Of a stretch of 64,000 nt of DNA, positions 29,286-38,110 are shown piece after piece; the first letter of the stretch is position 1, and every line of letters starts with the position of its first letter. Source of the stretch: JAMXLO01 sp963812075 (lineage in GTDB: Bacteria; Pseudomonadota; Alphaproteobacteria; Acetobacterales; Acetobacteraceae). The stretch covers positions 620,001-684,000 of the forward strand of contig CAWETN010000010.1 in assembly GCA_963812075.1 (NCBI GenBank), in the 5' to 3' direction. The position numbers and the translations under genes are program-made. The notes under the pieces were generated by a model. The model worked only from the letters and a program-made list of their open reading frames with translations, searched no databases and was not told where the DNA came from.

Positions 29286-30736
29286 TGCATTGTCTCCCTA
29301 TCGTCTTGCTGCAGGAAATCGAGCACGCGCTGCATCGCCTCGTTCTTCGGGTAGATCGCCGCGAGTGCCCGCGCACGGGTCAGCGGGTCGGAGGCGAAGA
29401 AGCGTTCGTACAGCACCTGGCGGCTGCCGAACGAGCTGCCGGCGACGTCCCACGCCAGGCGGAACAGCCTGACGCGCTGGCGCGCCTCGACGCTGTCGGT
29501 GCCGAGGTACTGCTCGATATGCCCGGCCAGCGGACCGTCGAAGTCGGCTTCGCTGGGCGTGAGCATGAAGCTGGACGAGCCGAGCAGCTGGAGGATCTCG
29601 ATCATCCGCGGATAGGCGGTCATGAACAGGTTGCGCGTGCTCTCGATGGTGACCGGATCGGGGCACATCACGCCCCATTCGTCGAGCCTGGCATCGGCCT
29701 CCGCGGCGCGGATCAGCGCGCGGGTCAGCGTGGTGTTCAGCATCAGTTCGCCGATCCGGTCCTCGACATGCGGCAGGTGCTTGTTGCCCAGCGCCTCGGT
29801 CATCAGCAGCGCGAGGCCCAGCACGAACTCGCACTTCGCCAGGTTCTTCGCCGCACCCTGGTGCGACGAATGCGCCGAATAGTGCGTGGCGTAGGCGGCG
29901 CGGTTCAGCCGGTCCACGTCGCCATAGATGAACACCCGGTCCCACGGCACCTCGACATCGTCGAAGAACACGATGCAGTCCATCTCCTCGAAGCGCGAGC
30001 CGAGCGGCGCATCGAAATGCGAGCGGCCGAGATCGAAGCTGTCGCGGCAGAGGAAGCGCAGGCCCGGCGCGCCGCACGGGATCGCGAAGGCCAGCGCGAA
30101 CGGGCTGTGGTCGGTGGTGTGCTGGCCGAGGCGCGGGGAATAGACCGCGATCTCGTCCGAGATCGGCCCCAGCGTGGCGAGCACGCGCGCGCCGCGCACC
30201 ACGAGGCCGTTCGAGGTTTCGCGGACCGCCTGCAGCGCGGTGCCTTCCTGGAGGTTGAAAATGCCCGAGGCGTTGCGGCTGCGCTGGAGGTTGATCAGCG
30301 AGTGGGTCAGCACGACGTCGCTCTCGCGGATGTACTCGTAGTAGCGGCGGACGTTGTCGGCGTATTTCCCGAAGTATTCCGCCGCGGCGCCCCAGGCCGC
30401 CAGCGTCACGTTCATGAAGTCGGGCGAACGGCCCATCATGCCGCAGGTGCTCCGCGCCCAGTTCAGCATCATCACGCGGCGCGCGATCAGCTCGTCCTGG
30501 GTGCGCGGATGGATGAACGACAGGCCGACGCGGTCGCCGGTGGTGGGCGACGTATAGGTCATCTCGTCGCGGTGCTTCGGATCGCACTGCATGTCGTACA
30601 GCGCGGCGATCGCCTGCGCGCCGCCGGCGAGACCCGGATGCGTGGTGACGTCCTTGACGCGCTCGCCGCGCAGCCAGACCTCGCGTTCCTGTTCGCGCAG
30701 GCCGTTCAGGTACTGGCGTCCGGTGCGGGCGGGCAT
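29282..30736 (-). CDS. 4-hydroxyphenylacetate 3-monooxygenase (HpaB) family oxygenase
   Basis: FADH2-dependent aromatic hydroxylase of the HpaB/PvcC family, 484 residues from the Met at 30736, preceded by an AGGGAGA site. Landmarks: TGRQYLNGLREQEREVWLRG at the start, PRTQDELIARRVMM, the flavin-binding region around LAFAIPCGAPGLRFLCR, FDDVEVPWDRVFIY and the C-terminal GTDSVEARQRVRLFRLAWD. The HpaC-type flavin reductase it would need is not in the window. It is translationally coupled to the VOC gene and followed by Uma2. Possible roles include phenol or phenylacetate degradation or halophenol oxidation. Confidence 0.9.
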   Translation of the reverse strand: MPARTGRQYLNGLREQEREVWLRGERVKDVTTHPGLAGGAQAIAALYDMQCDPKHRDEMTYTSPTTGDRVGLSFIHPRTQDELIARRVMMLNWARSTCGMMGRSPDFMNVTLAAWGAAAEYFGKYADNVRRYYEYIRESDVVLTHSLINLQRSRNASGIFNLQEGTALQAVRETSNGLVVRGARVLATLGPISDEIAVYSPRLGQHTTDHSPFALAFAIPCGAPGLRFLCRDSFDLGRSHFDAPLGSRFEEMDCIVFFDDVEVPWDRVFIYGDVDRLNRAAYATHYSAHSSHQGAAKNLAKCEFVLGLALLMTEALGNKHLPHVEDRIGELMLNTTLTRALIRAAEADARLDEWGVMCPDPVTIESTRNLFMTAYPRMIEILQLLGSSSFMLTPSEADFDGPLAGHIEQYLGTDSVEARQRVRLFRLAWDVAGSSFGSRQVLYERFFASDPLTRARALAAIYPKNEAMQRVLDFLQQDDRETMQ

Positions 30737-30785
30737 GGAGTGTCTCCCTGTGGCTCCGTTCAGTCTGCCATGCCGGCGGGGGCGG

Positions 30786-31832
30786 CTACCAGTCGGGGCG
30801 GAAGCCGGCGAAGCGATGCGGGATGCGGCGGATGTCGGCGAGCACTTCGCGGCGCAGGCCGGCCGGCGCGTCGGGGGGAAAGTCCAGGTCGATCGAGTCC
30901 GCCACCCCACCGAAGCGCTGTTCGATCGCGCGGGCGATCCCGGCGTAGGTGCCGCAGGCGGCAAAGATGCGCACGACGTCGTCGGGCACCTCGGCCGCCA
31001 TTGCCTCCCAGCGTCCCTCCACCGACATCCGGTGCAGCTTCTGCCCAAGCTCCTCCAGGCCGTGCAGCGCCAGGATCGGCAGGTAGGTGCGCGTCGAGCC
31101 GTAGAAGCCGATGCGGCGGCGCACGGCCTCCATGCCGGCGGCCACCGTCGCGTCGTCCGGTCCGGTGACGACGAACCCGCCGCCGTGCACGTCGAAGTTC
31201 TCGCGCGCGCGGCTGCCGCGCTGCATGCCGGTGGCGATCTGCGGCAGGCAGACCTCTTCCAGGTAGCGGCGCGAGCACAGCGGATGCAGGCGCACGCCGT
31301 CGGCAACCTGGCCTGCCACGCGCAGCATCGCCTCGCCCACCGCGGCGAGCGTCACCGGGACCATCGGCAGCCCGGTCGGCTCGGGGGAGAAATCCGGCGT
31401 CATCAGCGTCAGCGTGTAGTGCTCGCTGTGGAAGTCGAGTTTTTCCCCGCTCTCCCAGCAGCGCCATATCGCACGCAGCGCCCGCACGTAGTCGCGCAGC
31501 CGCGGCGCCGGCGCGCTCCACGCGATGCCGAAGCGGCGTTCGTTGTGGCCCTTCACCTGGCTGCCCAGTCCCAGCACGAAGCGTCCGTGCGAGTTCGCCT
31601 GCAGGTCCCAGGCCTGGGAGGCGAGCACCGTCGGGCTGCGCGGGAACGCGACGGCTACTGACGGGGTCAGTTCGACGCGGTCCGTCGCCAGCGCCGCGAC
31701 CGCGAGCGGGGCGAACACGTCGTGGCCCAGTTCGACTGACATCACCGCATCGTAGCCGGCTGCCTCGGCATCGCGCGCCGCCTGCTGCGCAGCTTTCCAG
31801 TCTGCCAGAGGCAGGCGCGTGAACACCCGCAT
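30786..31832 (-). CDS. LLM class F420-dependent oxidoreductase (TIGR03617-like)
   Basis: Luciferase-fold oxidoreductase of 348 residues. The start at 31832 (MRVFTRLPLADW) is chosen because upstream in-frame codons look non-coding. Motifs: DAVMSVELGHDVFAP, LASQAWDLQANSHGRFVLGLGSQ, RLRDYVRALRAIWRCWE and DVHGGGFVVTGPD. The GLGSQVKGHNERRFGI block is characteristic of this subgroup. It precedes the HpaB-type gene by 50 bases on the same strand and may be co-transcribed with it. The cofactor and substrate are not certain. Confidence 0.9.
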   Translation of the reverse strand: MRVFTRLPLADWKAAQQAARDAEAAGYDAVMSVELGHDVFAPLAVAALATDRVELTPSVAVAFPRSPTVLASQAWDLQANSHGRFVLGLGSQVKGHNERRFGIAWSAPAPRLRDYVRALRAIWRCWESGEKLDFHSEHYTLTLMTPDFSPEPTGLPMVPVTLAAVGEAMLRVAGQVADGVRLHPLCSRRYLEEVCLPQIATGMQRGSRARENFDVHGGGFVVTGPDDATVAAGMEAVRRRIGFYGSTRTYLPILALHGLEELGQKLHRMSVEGRWEAMAAEVPDDVVRIFAACGTYAGIARAIEQRFGGVADSIDLDFPPDAPAGLRREVLADIRRIPHRFAGFRPDW

Positions 31833-31900
31833 GTCGCTCTCCTTTGCGCGCTGTCGCCACTGTGGCACACCGGCTGCTTCACCGACAGGAACTGGTCCGG

Positions 31901-32362
31901 ATGCGTGCTCGACGTGCGATGCGCCTGCTGCTGCTGACATGCCTCGCAGGGGTTGCGGTCACCGCGACTGGCGAGGCCGCTCCGCCCTGGGCGATGCTCG
32001 CCCACCGGGTCATCGGCCGGGTCGAGCAGCTCAGCCAGAAGCCGCAGGGCCAGCAGGCCGGCTTCGACGTGGCGACTGTCATCCTCAATGCAGACGCGAC
32101 GAAGGTCTATGCCACCGCAGTCGGCATGCTGCGCAGCAACCAGTCGGTGCGCGTGGTGGCCGAGGACGCCGCCCACCGCACGGTCGAGTTCAGCAACGGC
32201 GCGCGGTCGGCTGGCATCACGGTCACCGATCTGGGGACGCGGCTCTCGCAGATCATGGTGGCGTCGGCGGTGATGCCGGGCCAGGACTCGGCCACGGAAC
32301 GCGTAGTCGAAGGGGTCCTGCGGGTCTGCCAGGCGATGAAGGTGACGTGTAGCCCGCGGTAG
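31901..32362 (+). CDS. Exported hypothetical protein (153 aa)
   Basis: Unrecognised small secreted or periplasmic protein. The start at 31901 (MRARRAMRLLLLTCLAGVAV) has an AGGA ten bases upstream; Met 31919 is an alternative. A signal peptide of about 28 residues probably ends near GEA. The mature part has alternating strands and helices (AGFDVATVILNADATKVYAT, RTVEFSNGARSAGITVTDLG) with two cysteines near the end (CQAMKVTC). It resembles small envelope proteins of about 130 residues that read as a single alpha/beta domain. Divergent from the LLM gene, convergent with the reductase gene. Confidence 0.7.
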   Translation: MRARRAMRLLLLTCLAGVAVTATGEAAPPWAMLAHRVIGRVEQLSQKPQGQQAGFDVATVILNADATKVYATAVGMLRSNQSVRVVAEDAAHRTVEFSNGARSAGITVTDLGTRLSQIMVASAVMPGQDSATERVVEGVLRVCQAMKVTCSPR

Positions 32363-32378
32363 CGCGACGCAGCGGCGC

Positions 32379-33440
32379 TCAGTTCAGCCGCAAGTCCGTG
32401 ATATGCCGCGGATCGGGCTTCAGATCGCCCCGCTCGACCCGCTTGACGATGTCGGTCAGCACCACGTTCGCCGGCGTCGCGATGCCGATCTCGTCGCCCT
32501 TCTTCGCCACCATGCCGTTGAGGAACTCGATCTCGGTGCGGCGTCCCTTCACCATGTCCTGGCCCATCGATGGCCGGTGCTCGCCGCCGCCACCGCTCAC
32601 CTCCTTCAACCGGTGCTCGTCGTAGGTGTGCGTCGCTGCCGCGTCGCCTTCGCCGGCGCGGGCGATGATCTCGGGATCGAGGTGGATGATCTCCTCCAGC
32701 TCATAGCCCAGCGCCTGGCCGACCCGGATCGCCTCGCTGCCTAGACGGGCGGAGAAGTGGCGGATCGCGTCGTTCTGCACCATCTCCTTGCCGAGCATGC
32801 CGGTGCACGCCGACAGGCCGTTGCCCATCACGTTGGTCACCAGCTTCGACCACCGCTCGCCCCACAGGTTCTCGGTCACCATTGCGCTGTCGGCGAGGCT
32901 GACCAGCCGGCAGATCTCCTTCACCCGATCGGTGACGCGGCCGTGCACCTCGCCGGTGCGGAACACGGTATGGCGCGACCCGCTCTTGCCGGCGGCGCGG
33001 CGTACGTGGCCTGGCTCGCACAGATCGACGGTGATCGAACTGGCGATGCAGCCCACCGTCTTGCCCCAGCCGACGACGCCGGCGATCGTCTCCTCGTTCA
33101 TGCAGTTCTGCAAGGAAACGATGTAGCCGCCCGGTGCCAGGTACTGGCTGATCAGCGTGGTCGCCCACTCGGTGTCGTACGACTTCATGCAGACGAAGGC
33201 GATATCGATCGGCTGCTCCTTGGCGAGCTGCTGCGCGTCGGTCACGTGCATGGCGCGCACCTTCGCGGTGAACTCCGGCACGTCGCGGATATGGCTGATC
33301 CTGAGGCCGTCGCGCTGCATCTTCTCGACATGCGCGGGCCACGGGTCGATGAACGTGACGTCCTCGCCGGCCTGCGCCATGTGCGCTCCGGCATAGCCGC
33401 CCACGGCGCCCACGCCCATGATTGCGATCTTGTTTCCCAT
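32379..33440 (-). CDS. Ketopantoate reductase (ApbA/PanE) family protein
   Basis: NADP-dependent 2-oxoacid-type reductase of 353 residues, intact. The Rossmann motif is at the N-terminus (KIAIMGVGAVGGYAGAH). FVCMKSYDTEWA, LQNCMNEETIAGVVG and the catalytic Lys region ERWSKLVTNVMGNGL follow. The long C-terminal domain ends FLNGMVAKKGDEIGIATPAN, where the conserved N-G...G pattern sits. It is longer than E. coli PanE (about 300 residues) and the insert GGGGEHRPSMGQDMVKG is unusual, so it may use another 2-oxoacid. No pantothenate genes are nearby. Confidence 0.88.
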   Translation of the reverse strand: MGNKIAIMGVGAVGGYAGAHMAQAGEDVTFIDPWPAHVEKMQRDGLRISHIRDVPEFTAKVRAMHVTDAQQLAKEQPIDIAFVCMKSYDTEWATTLISQYLAPGGYIVSLQNCMNEETIAGVVGWGKTVGCIASSITVDLCEPGHVRRAAGKSGSRHTVFRTGEVHGRVTDRVKEICRLVSLADSAMVTENLWGERWSKLVTNVMGNGLSACTGMLGKEMVQNDAIRHFSARLGSEAIRVGQALGYELEEIIHLDPEIIARAGEGDAAATHTYDEHRLKEVSGGGGEHRPSMGQDMVKGRRTEIEFLNGMVAKKGDEIGIATPANVVLTDIVKRVERGDLKPDPRHITDLRLN

Positions 33441-33504
33441 GGCTTTCCTCCCGGCGGTTGTCGCGGGCAGTGTCGCCAGCTGGACGCGAAAGGCAAGAGA
33501 CGCG

Positions 33505-35280
33505 CTATGCCAGCCCGGCCTTGCGGAAGCCGTCGATCATGCGTTCGCGGTCCTCGGGGCGCAATTCGCGCAGCTCGTGCAAAGGCAGCGACATGAGCGT
33601 GCGGAACGCGTCACCGAATCGCGCCAGACCGTCCGCCATCACCGCGTGCGCATCGTCGATCCGCCCGACCTGGCCGAATGCGGCGATCAGCGTGTTGTAG
33701 GGCTGCCGGAACCCGGGGAAGGACTGGCGCGTCTGGCTGGCGACGGCGATGGCCGCTGCGTAATCGCCGCTCCAGTAGTGGGCGCGCGACTTGAAGTGCA
33801 GCCACAGCGGTATCAGCGGGTCGAATGGGCTGAGACGCATGGCGGTCTGCAGCGGTTCGATCGCCTCGCGCGGGGAACCGCCCCAGAGCCGTGCGCCGCC
33901 AAGGGCACCCTGTGCGGCTGCCGAATTTGGCTCCAGGGCGACCGCGCGCTGCGCATGAGCCAGACCCTCTTCATGCCGTCCCGAGAACCAGAGGGCGCGC
34001 GCCAGTGCCGCATGACCGGTTGCGTCCGTTGCATCGATCGCCACGGCGTGAGTCGCGTGCTCGAGCGCCAGCGGCAGATTGACCGCGCGCAGATGCGGAC
34101 GGAACAGGGTGCTCTCGTGCAGATAGGTGAGCGCCAGGGCGGCGACAGACCGCGCAAACTGCGGATCGAGCGCGAACGAACGCCGGAAGAAGCCGCGCGC
34201 CGTCTCGTTCTCCGTCGCGTCGACCTTGGAAAAATGCCACATGCCGCGATGGTAGCTCTCCCACGCGTCCAGGCTGTCGGCCGGCTTGCGCACCACCCGC
34301 TCGCGCTCGCTGCGCTCCAGCGCCGGCTGGATGGCCGCCGAAACGCTGGCGGTGATCTCGTCCTGCACGGCGAAGATGTCGGCCAGTTCGCGGTCGTAAC
34401 GCTCGGCCCACACATGGCCACCGGTCGTCGCTTCGATCAGCTGCGCCGTCACCCGCACCCGGTTGCGCGCGTTGCGCACGCTGCCTTCCAGCACATAGCG
34501 CACGCCGAGTTCGCGACCGACGTCCCTGATCGCCGCCGGCTTGCCCTTGTAGGTGAAGCTCGAGTTGCGGGCGATGACGAACAGCGACCGCGACCGCGAC
34601 AGTTCGGTGATGATGTCCTCGGCGATGCCGTCGGCGAAGAACTCCTGTTCGGCATCGTTGCTCATGTTGGTGAAGGCCAGCACCGCAATGGACGGCTTGT
34701 CCGGCAGCGCAAAGGTCGGTTCGCCCCGGCTGGCCGGCGCGACGCTCGGGCCGGCCGCTTCGCGGCGCAGACGATACGCCCGCACCGGCCGCGCGATGTT
34801 CTTCAGGCTCTGCTCGCCCATGTCCTCGAAGGCGAGGCCCAGCCGGGCGGCCACCTCCTCCTGCACCCGGGCCGAGACGCAGATCCCGCCGGCGTCGGCC
34901 AGCGCTTCGAGCCGCGCCGCGATATTGACGCCGTCGCCGGCGATGTCGCCGTCGTCGCCGATCACGATCTCGCCGAAATTGACGCCGATGCGGTACTCGA
35001 TCCGCTCTGGCGCCGGACGGGAAGCATTGTGCGACGCCACCTGCTGCTGCAGCTCGATCGCGCAGCGCACGGCCTCGACCACGCTGCCGAACTCGATCAG
35101 CAGCCCGTCGCCGGTGATCCGCACCACCCGACCATGATGCGCTGCGACCGCGGGATCGACGATGCTGCTACGAATGGTTGCAAGCGTATCGAGCGTCCTC
35201 TCCTCATCCGTGCCGATAAGTCTGGAATAGCCCGCCACGTCGGCGATCAGCACGGCTGCAAGGCGACGCTGGTTTGGCAT
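33505..35280 (-). CDS. Class III adenylate/guanylate cyclase with TolB-like and TPR domains
   Basis: Three-part signalling protein of 591 residues. Residues 1-170 form a class III cyclase domain. The metal Asp residues appear at D14 (LIADVAGYSRL) and D58 (ITGDGLLIEF), followed by NFGEIVIGDDGDIAGDGVN. A TolB-like N-terminal domain follows (PSIAVLAFTNMSNDAEQEFFADG, near residues 195-310). The rest is TPR-like helices (EEGLAHAQRAVALEPNSAAAQG). There is no membrane segment. This layout is frequent in alphaproteobacteria and probably makes cAMP, but the signal sensed is unknown. An upstream in-frame Met at 35325 is possible but less fitting. Confidence 0.9.
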   Translation of the reverse strand: MPNQRRLAAVLIADVAGYSRLIGTDEERTLDTLATIRSSIVDPAVAAHHGRVVRITGDGLLIEFGSVVEAVRCAIELQQQVASHNASRPAPERIEYRIGVNFGEIVIGDDGDIAGDGVNIAARLEALADAGGICVSARVQEEVAARLGLAFEDMGEQSLKNIARPVRAYRLRREAAGPSVAPASRGEPTFALPDKPSIAVLAFTNMSNDAEQEFFADGIAEDIITELSRSRSLFVIARNSSFTYKGKPAAIRDVGRELGVRYVLEGSVRNARNRVRVTAQLIEATTGGHVWAERYDRELADIFAVQDEITASVSAAIQPALERSERERVVRKPADSLDAWESYHRGMWHFSKVDATENETARGFFRRSFALDPQFARSVAALALTYLHESTLFRPHLRAVNLPLALEHATHAVAIDATDATGHAALARALWFSGRHEEGLAHAQRAVALEPNSAAAQGALGGARLWGGSPREAIEPLQTAMRLSPFDPLIPLWLHFKSRAHYWSGDYAAAIAVASQTRQSFPGFRQPYNTLIAAFGQVGRIDDAHAVMADGLARFGDAFRTLMSLPLHELRELRPEDRERMIDGFRKAGLA

Positions 35281-35391
35281 GGTGCGGTGTTCTCTGCCGT
35301 CGAGGCCCAGTTCGTTCCGCCTCAAGACGAAGTGCGGGCTGGGTGCGGGGCGGCGGCCGGCCGATAACTCACACAGGACAGGGCGATCGTG

Positions 35392-35691
35392 TCAAGCAGC
35401 GACTTCGATGACTTCGCGTGTGCGCGTCACACGCTTGCCCCAGCGGGCATCGAACTCGGCGACCAGGGTGCGGATCGCCGGCGACGATCCAATGGCTTCT
35501 GCGGCCGCAGCGTCGGCGAATTGATAATACGCATAGTGCACGGAGGGATCGGTGCGGCTCCAGGCGCGCCAGGCGCTCTGCGCATCGAATGCCTTCATTG
35601 CGTCAGGCAGGTGTTCGTTGCGATACCACGCATCGAAATCCCGCCGATCGCTTTCGGCCACCACGGCGCGCACCACGAAATAGGCCGGCAT
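35392..35691 (-). CDS. Small ferredoxin-fold (EthD/Dabb-like) protein, 99 aa
   Basis: Compact protein of the dimeric alpha/beta barrel kind. It has a strong ribosome site (GGGAGGG five bases before the ATG). The pattern FVVRAVVAESDRRDFDAWYRNEHLPDAM, with a His in a W-Y-...-EHLPD motif, is typical of EthD-like and related small proteins. Function unknown. It is positioned between the luciferase-like enzyme gene (12 bases downstream on the same strand) and the cyclase gene. It is probably in an operon with the LLM gene, and could help its reaction by isomerising or binding a product (inference). Confidence 0.75.
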   Translation of the reverse strand: MPAYFVVRAVVAESDRRDFDAWYRNEHLPDAMKAFDAQSAWRAWSRTDPSVHYAYYQFADAAAAEAIGSSPAIRTLVAEFDARWGKRVTRTREVIEVAA

Positions 35692-35703
35692 CGTCCCTCC
35701 CGG

Positions 35704-36843
35704 TCATGCAGTGCGGCGCAGTCCCTGCCGCGCGAGCCGCGGCAGCACCTCCTGCACGAAGAATGGAATCTCTTGCAGATAGTCGAGGAACGCAACCGAT
35801 GTTCCGGCGAGTCCCAGCACACTCATCTGCGCCATGTCGGCCACGATGTCGTCCGGCGTGCCGACCAGCGGGAAAGCTCCCGGATAGGCGCCGTCATAGC
35901 GTTCGCCCGAGGCGCGCATGAAGCGGTTGACCAGCGGTCGGCGGATCTCGTTGCCGGCCGCGTCCCTTACCACCTGTCCCCGCTGGCGTCGGTAGTAGGC
36001 CTGGCCGTCCGCGTCGGCCATCTCTTCGGCGAAGTAGTGGTAGAATTCCTCCGCCTCCCGTCGCGTCGCGCGGCAGACCACGTGCGACATCGTGTAGATA
36101 TCGACCTGCCGGCCATGGCGCGCCACATGGTCATGAATGTCGGCGAGCAGGGCAGGGGCCTGGTCGAGCTCGCTCATCGTGGTGAACAGCACATCGGCGG
36201 TCTGCGCGGCGAAGTCGCGGCCTTTCGGCGAGAAGCCGGCCGACATCACCGCGGGCCACGGGCGCTGCACCGAGACGGGGTCGGTCTGCAGTCGTTTCAG
36301 GTGAAAGAACTCGCCGTCCCAGTCGAACTCCGGCCCGCCCTGCAGCAGGCGCGACCAGACGCGGAACCATTCGAGCCCGTGCTCGTAGCGGCGATCCTGG
36401 TCGATGGTGACGCCGTGCAGGTCGAACTCCTCCTGGTTCCAGCCGCAGACGATGTTGAGGCCGGCGCGGCCATGCGTGACGTGGTCGATGGTGGCGATCG
36501 CCTTGGCGCCGAACGCCGGCGTGACCAGCGGGACGTGCACGGTGGAGAAGATGGCGATCTGCTGCGTCAGCGCGCCGAGTGCAGCGCCGTGCGTGAGCGT
36601 CTCGAACGAGCGGCCGTAGATGTTGGCCTTGCCCTGGAAGCCCCGCCACTTCGCCACCGGCAGGATGAATTCCATCCCGGCCGCGTCGGCGATGCGGGTC
36701 ATCGCCACGATGTCGTCCCAGTTCGCACGCCAGCGCTCCGGCGCGAGCGACATGGTCAGCCCGCCGTCGCAGTTGGCGCTGAACACGCCCAGTTTGAAGC
36801 GGTTGGGCCCGAACAGCGGATTGTTGGCGCGCGATGGGTGCAT
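35704..36843 (-). CDS. LLM class flavin monooxygenase (SfnG/RutA-like)
   Basis: FMNH2-dependent monooxygenase of 379 residues, intact. Strong family blocks: LGVFSANCDGGLTMSLAPE, the IADAAGMEFILPVAKWRGF loop, NIYGRSFETLTHGAALGALT and GRAGLNIVCGWNQEEFDLHG. Related proteins include dimethylsulfone monooxygenase and pyrimidine-ring opening RutA. The first guess would be an alkyl-sulfone or similar substrate, which cannot be confirmed here. No flavin reductase is adjacent. The start lies 10 bases after the end of rlmI, so read-through from that gene is likely. Confidence 0.9.
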   Translation of the reverse strand: MHPSRANNPLFGPNRFKLGVFSANCDGGLTMSLAPERWRANWDDIVAMTRIADAAGMEFILPVAKWRGFQGKANIYGRSFETLTHGAALGALTQQIAIFSTVHVPLVTPAFGAKAIATIDHVTHGRAGLNIVCGWNQEEFDLHGVTIDQDRRYEHGLEWFRVWSRLLQGGPEFDWDGEFFHLKRLQTDPVSVQRPWPAVMSAGFSPKGRDFAAQTADVLFTTMSELDQAPALLADIHDHVARHGRQVDIYTMSHVVCRATRREAEEFYHYFAEEMADADGQAYYRRQRGQVVRDAAGNEIRRPLVNRFMRASGERYDGAYPGAFPLVGTPDDIVADMAQMSVLGLAGTSVAFLDYLQEIPFFVQEVLPRLARQGLRRTA

Positions 36844-36853
36844 TGGGTTGCCA

Positions 36854-38041
36854 CTATAGCAGCTGGATCAACTGTGCCTTCAGATATGCGGTCTCCGGCA
36901 GGTGCGGATGCACCGGATGGTCGGGGCCGGCGCCGCCGGTGAACACGATGCGCCCTTCGCGGCGTGCGCGGTGCAGCCCCTGGGCGATCTGCGCGCTCCA
37001 CGCCTCGAGCGGCGCGTGGTGGCTGCACGACGCGACGAACAGGAAGCCGCCCGGCGCCACCAGCGGCGCCGCCAGGCGTGCCATCCGTCCATAGGCGCGC
37101 AGTCCTGCGTCCGCATCCTTGCGGGAAGGCGCGAAGGCCGGCGGATCGCAGATGACGAGGTCGAAGCGTTCGCCGGTCAGCGCCGCGAGGGTGTCGAAGG
37201 CGTCGCCGCGCCTGATTTGCATGCGGTCGGCGAGGCCGTTCGATGTCGCAGCGGCCTCGGCCTGGGCCAGCGCCGGGGCGCTGCTGTCGATCAACGTCAC
37301 CTCGCGCGCACCCGCCAGCTGGCGCAGCGCAGGCCGAAGGCGCCGACATGGCTGAACACGTCCAGCACGCGCGCGCCGTGCGCCAGCGCTGCGACGCGAT
37401 CGCGGTTGGGACGCTGATCGAAGAACCAGCCGGTCTTCTGCCCGCCCAGCGGATCGATCGGGAACCGCACGCCGCCTTCCGTCACCTCCGCGCGGCGCAT
37501 CCTCGCCCACCAGCAGCGCGACGTTCTCCGCCAGCCCCTCCTGGCGCCGCGCGGGCGAATCGCTGCGCGCCACCACGGCGCGCAGCGGCAGCAGGGCGGT
37601 CATTGCCTCGACCAGCAGCGGCGTCAGCAAATCCATGCCGGCGCTGTTCGCCTGGACGACCGCGACATCGTCGTAGCGATCGACGATCAGCCCCGGCAGG
37701 CGATCGCCCTCGGCATGCACGAGGCGATGGAACGGCGTGTCGCACACGCGCTCGCGCAGCGCGATCGCCTCGCGCAGGCGCCCGCGCAGCCAATCCGCGT
37801 CGATCATCGCCGCGGGGTCGCGATCCAGGCGCCGCGCTGCGATCAGGCTGTGCGGATTGAACATGAAGGTGCCGAACCGCGTGCCGTCGTCGCCTTCGAT
37901 GGCGACCAGTCCGCCCGGCGGAAACTGCCGGTATTCCGGCTGCATGGCGATCTCGTTCGAGTACACCCAGGGCGTGCCGGCGCGCAGCCGCCGGCCCTGA
38001 TTCGGATTGAGGCGCAGCGTCGGCCGGTCCAATGCCACCAT
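36854..38041 (-). CDS. rlmI: 23S rRNA (cytosine-C5)-methyltransferase RlmI-like (frameshifted)
   Basis: SAM-dependent RNA methyltransferase, by family the enzyme for C1962 of 23S rRNA. An N-terminal PUA-type domain (LNPNQGRRLRAGTPWVYSNE) is followed by the RlmI middle and the class I SAM domain, with the signature FDLVICDPPAFAPSRKD. Two one-base slips, near 37502 and near 37322, displace the segment VRFPIDPLGGQKTGWFFDQR...VLDVFSHVGAFGLRC into another frame. They cancel, so the ends are in phase. The restored length is about 396 residues, as usual. The middle is perfectly recognisable, hence probably sequence error. Confidence 0.85.
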   Translation of the reverse strand: MVALDRPTLRLNPNQGRRLRAGTPWVYSNEIAMQPEYRQFPPGGLVAIEGDDGTRFGTFMFNPHSLIAARRLDRDPAAMIDADWLRGRLREAIALRERVCDTPFHRLVHAEGDRLPGLIVDRYDDVAVVQANSAGMDLLTPLLVEAMTALLPLRAVVARSDSPARRQEGLAENVALLVGEDAPRGGDGRRRAVPDRSAGRAEDRLVLRSASQPRSRRSAGARRARAGRVQPCRRLRPALRQLAGAREVTLIDSSAPALAQAEAAATSNGLADRMQIRRGDAFDTLAALTGERFDLVICDPPAFAPSRKDADAGLRAYGRMARLAAPLVAPGGFLFVASCSHHAPLEAWSAQIAQGLHRARREGRIVFTGGAGPDHPVHPHLPETAYLKAQLIQLL

Positions 38042-38110
38042 CCGTCAAAGCGTTGAGGACCAGGCAGATACCAGCCTAGGCTTGCGGTGGAAAACAGCGG
38101 GGAGGGGTGG

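Noticed and set aside
29270..31168. 632-codon plus-strand frame opposite the HpaB and LLM genes
   Set aside because: Spans two real genes on the other strand and shows antisense-type composition.
33418..35367. 649-codon plus-strand frame opposite the cyclase gene
   Set aside because: The opposite strand encodes clear cyclase, TolB and TPR motifs; this frame has no recognisable fold.
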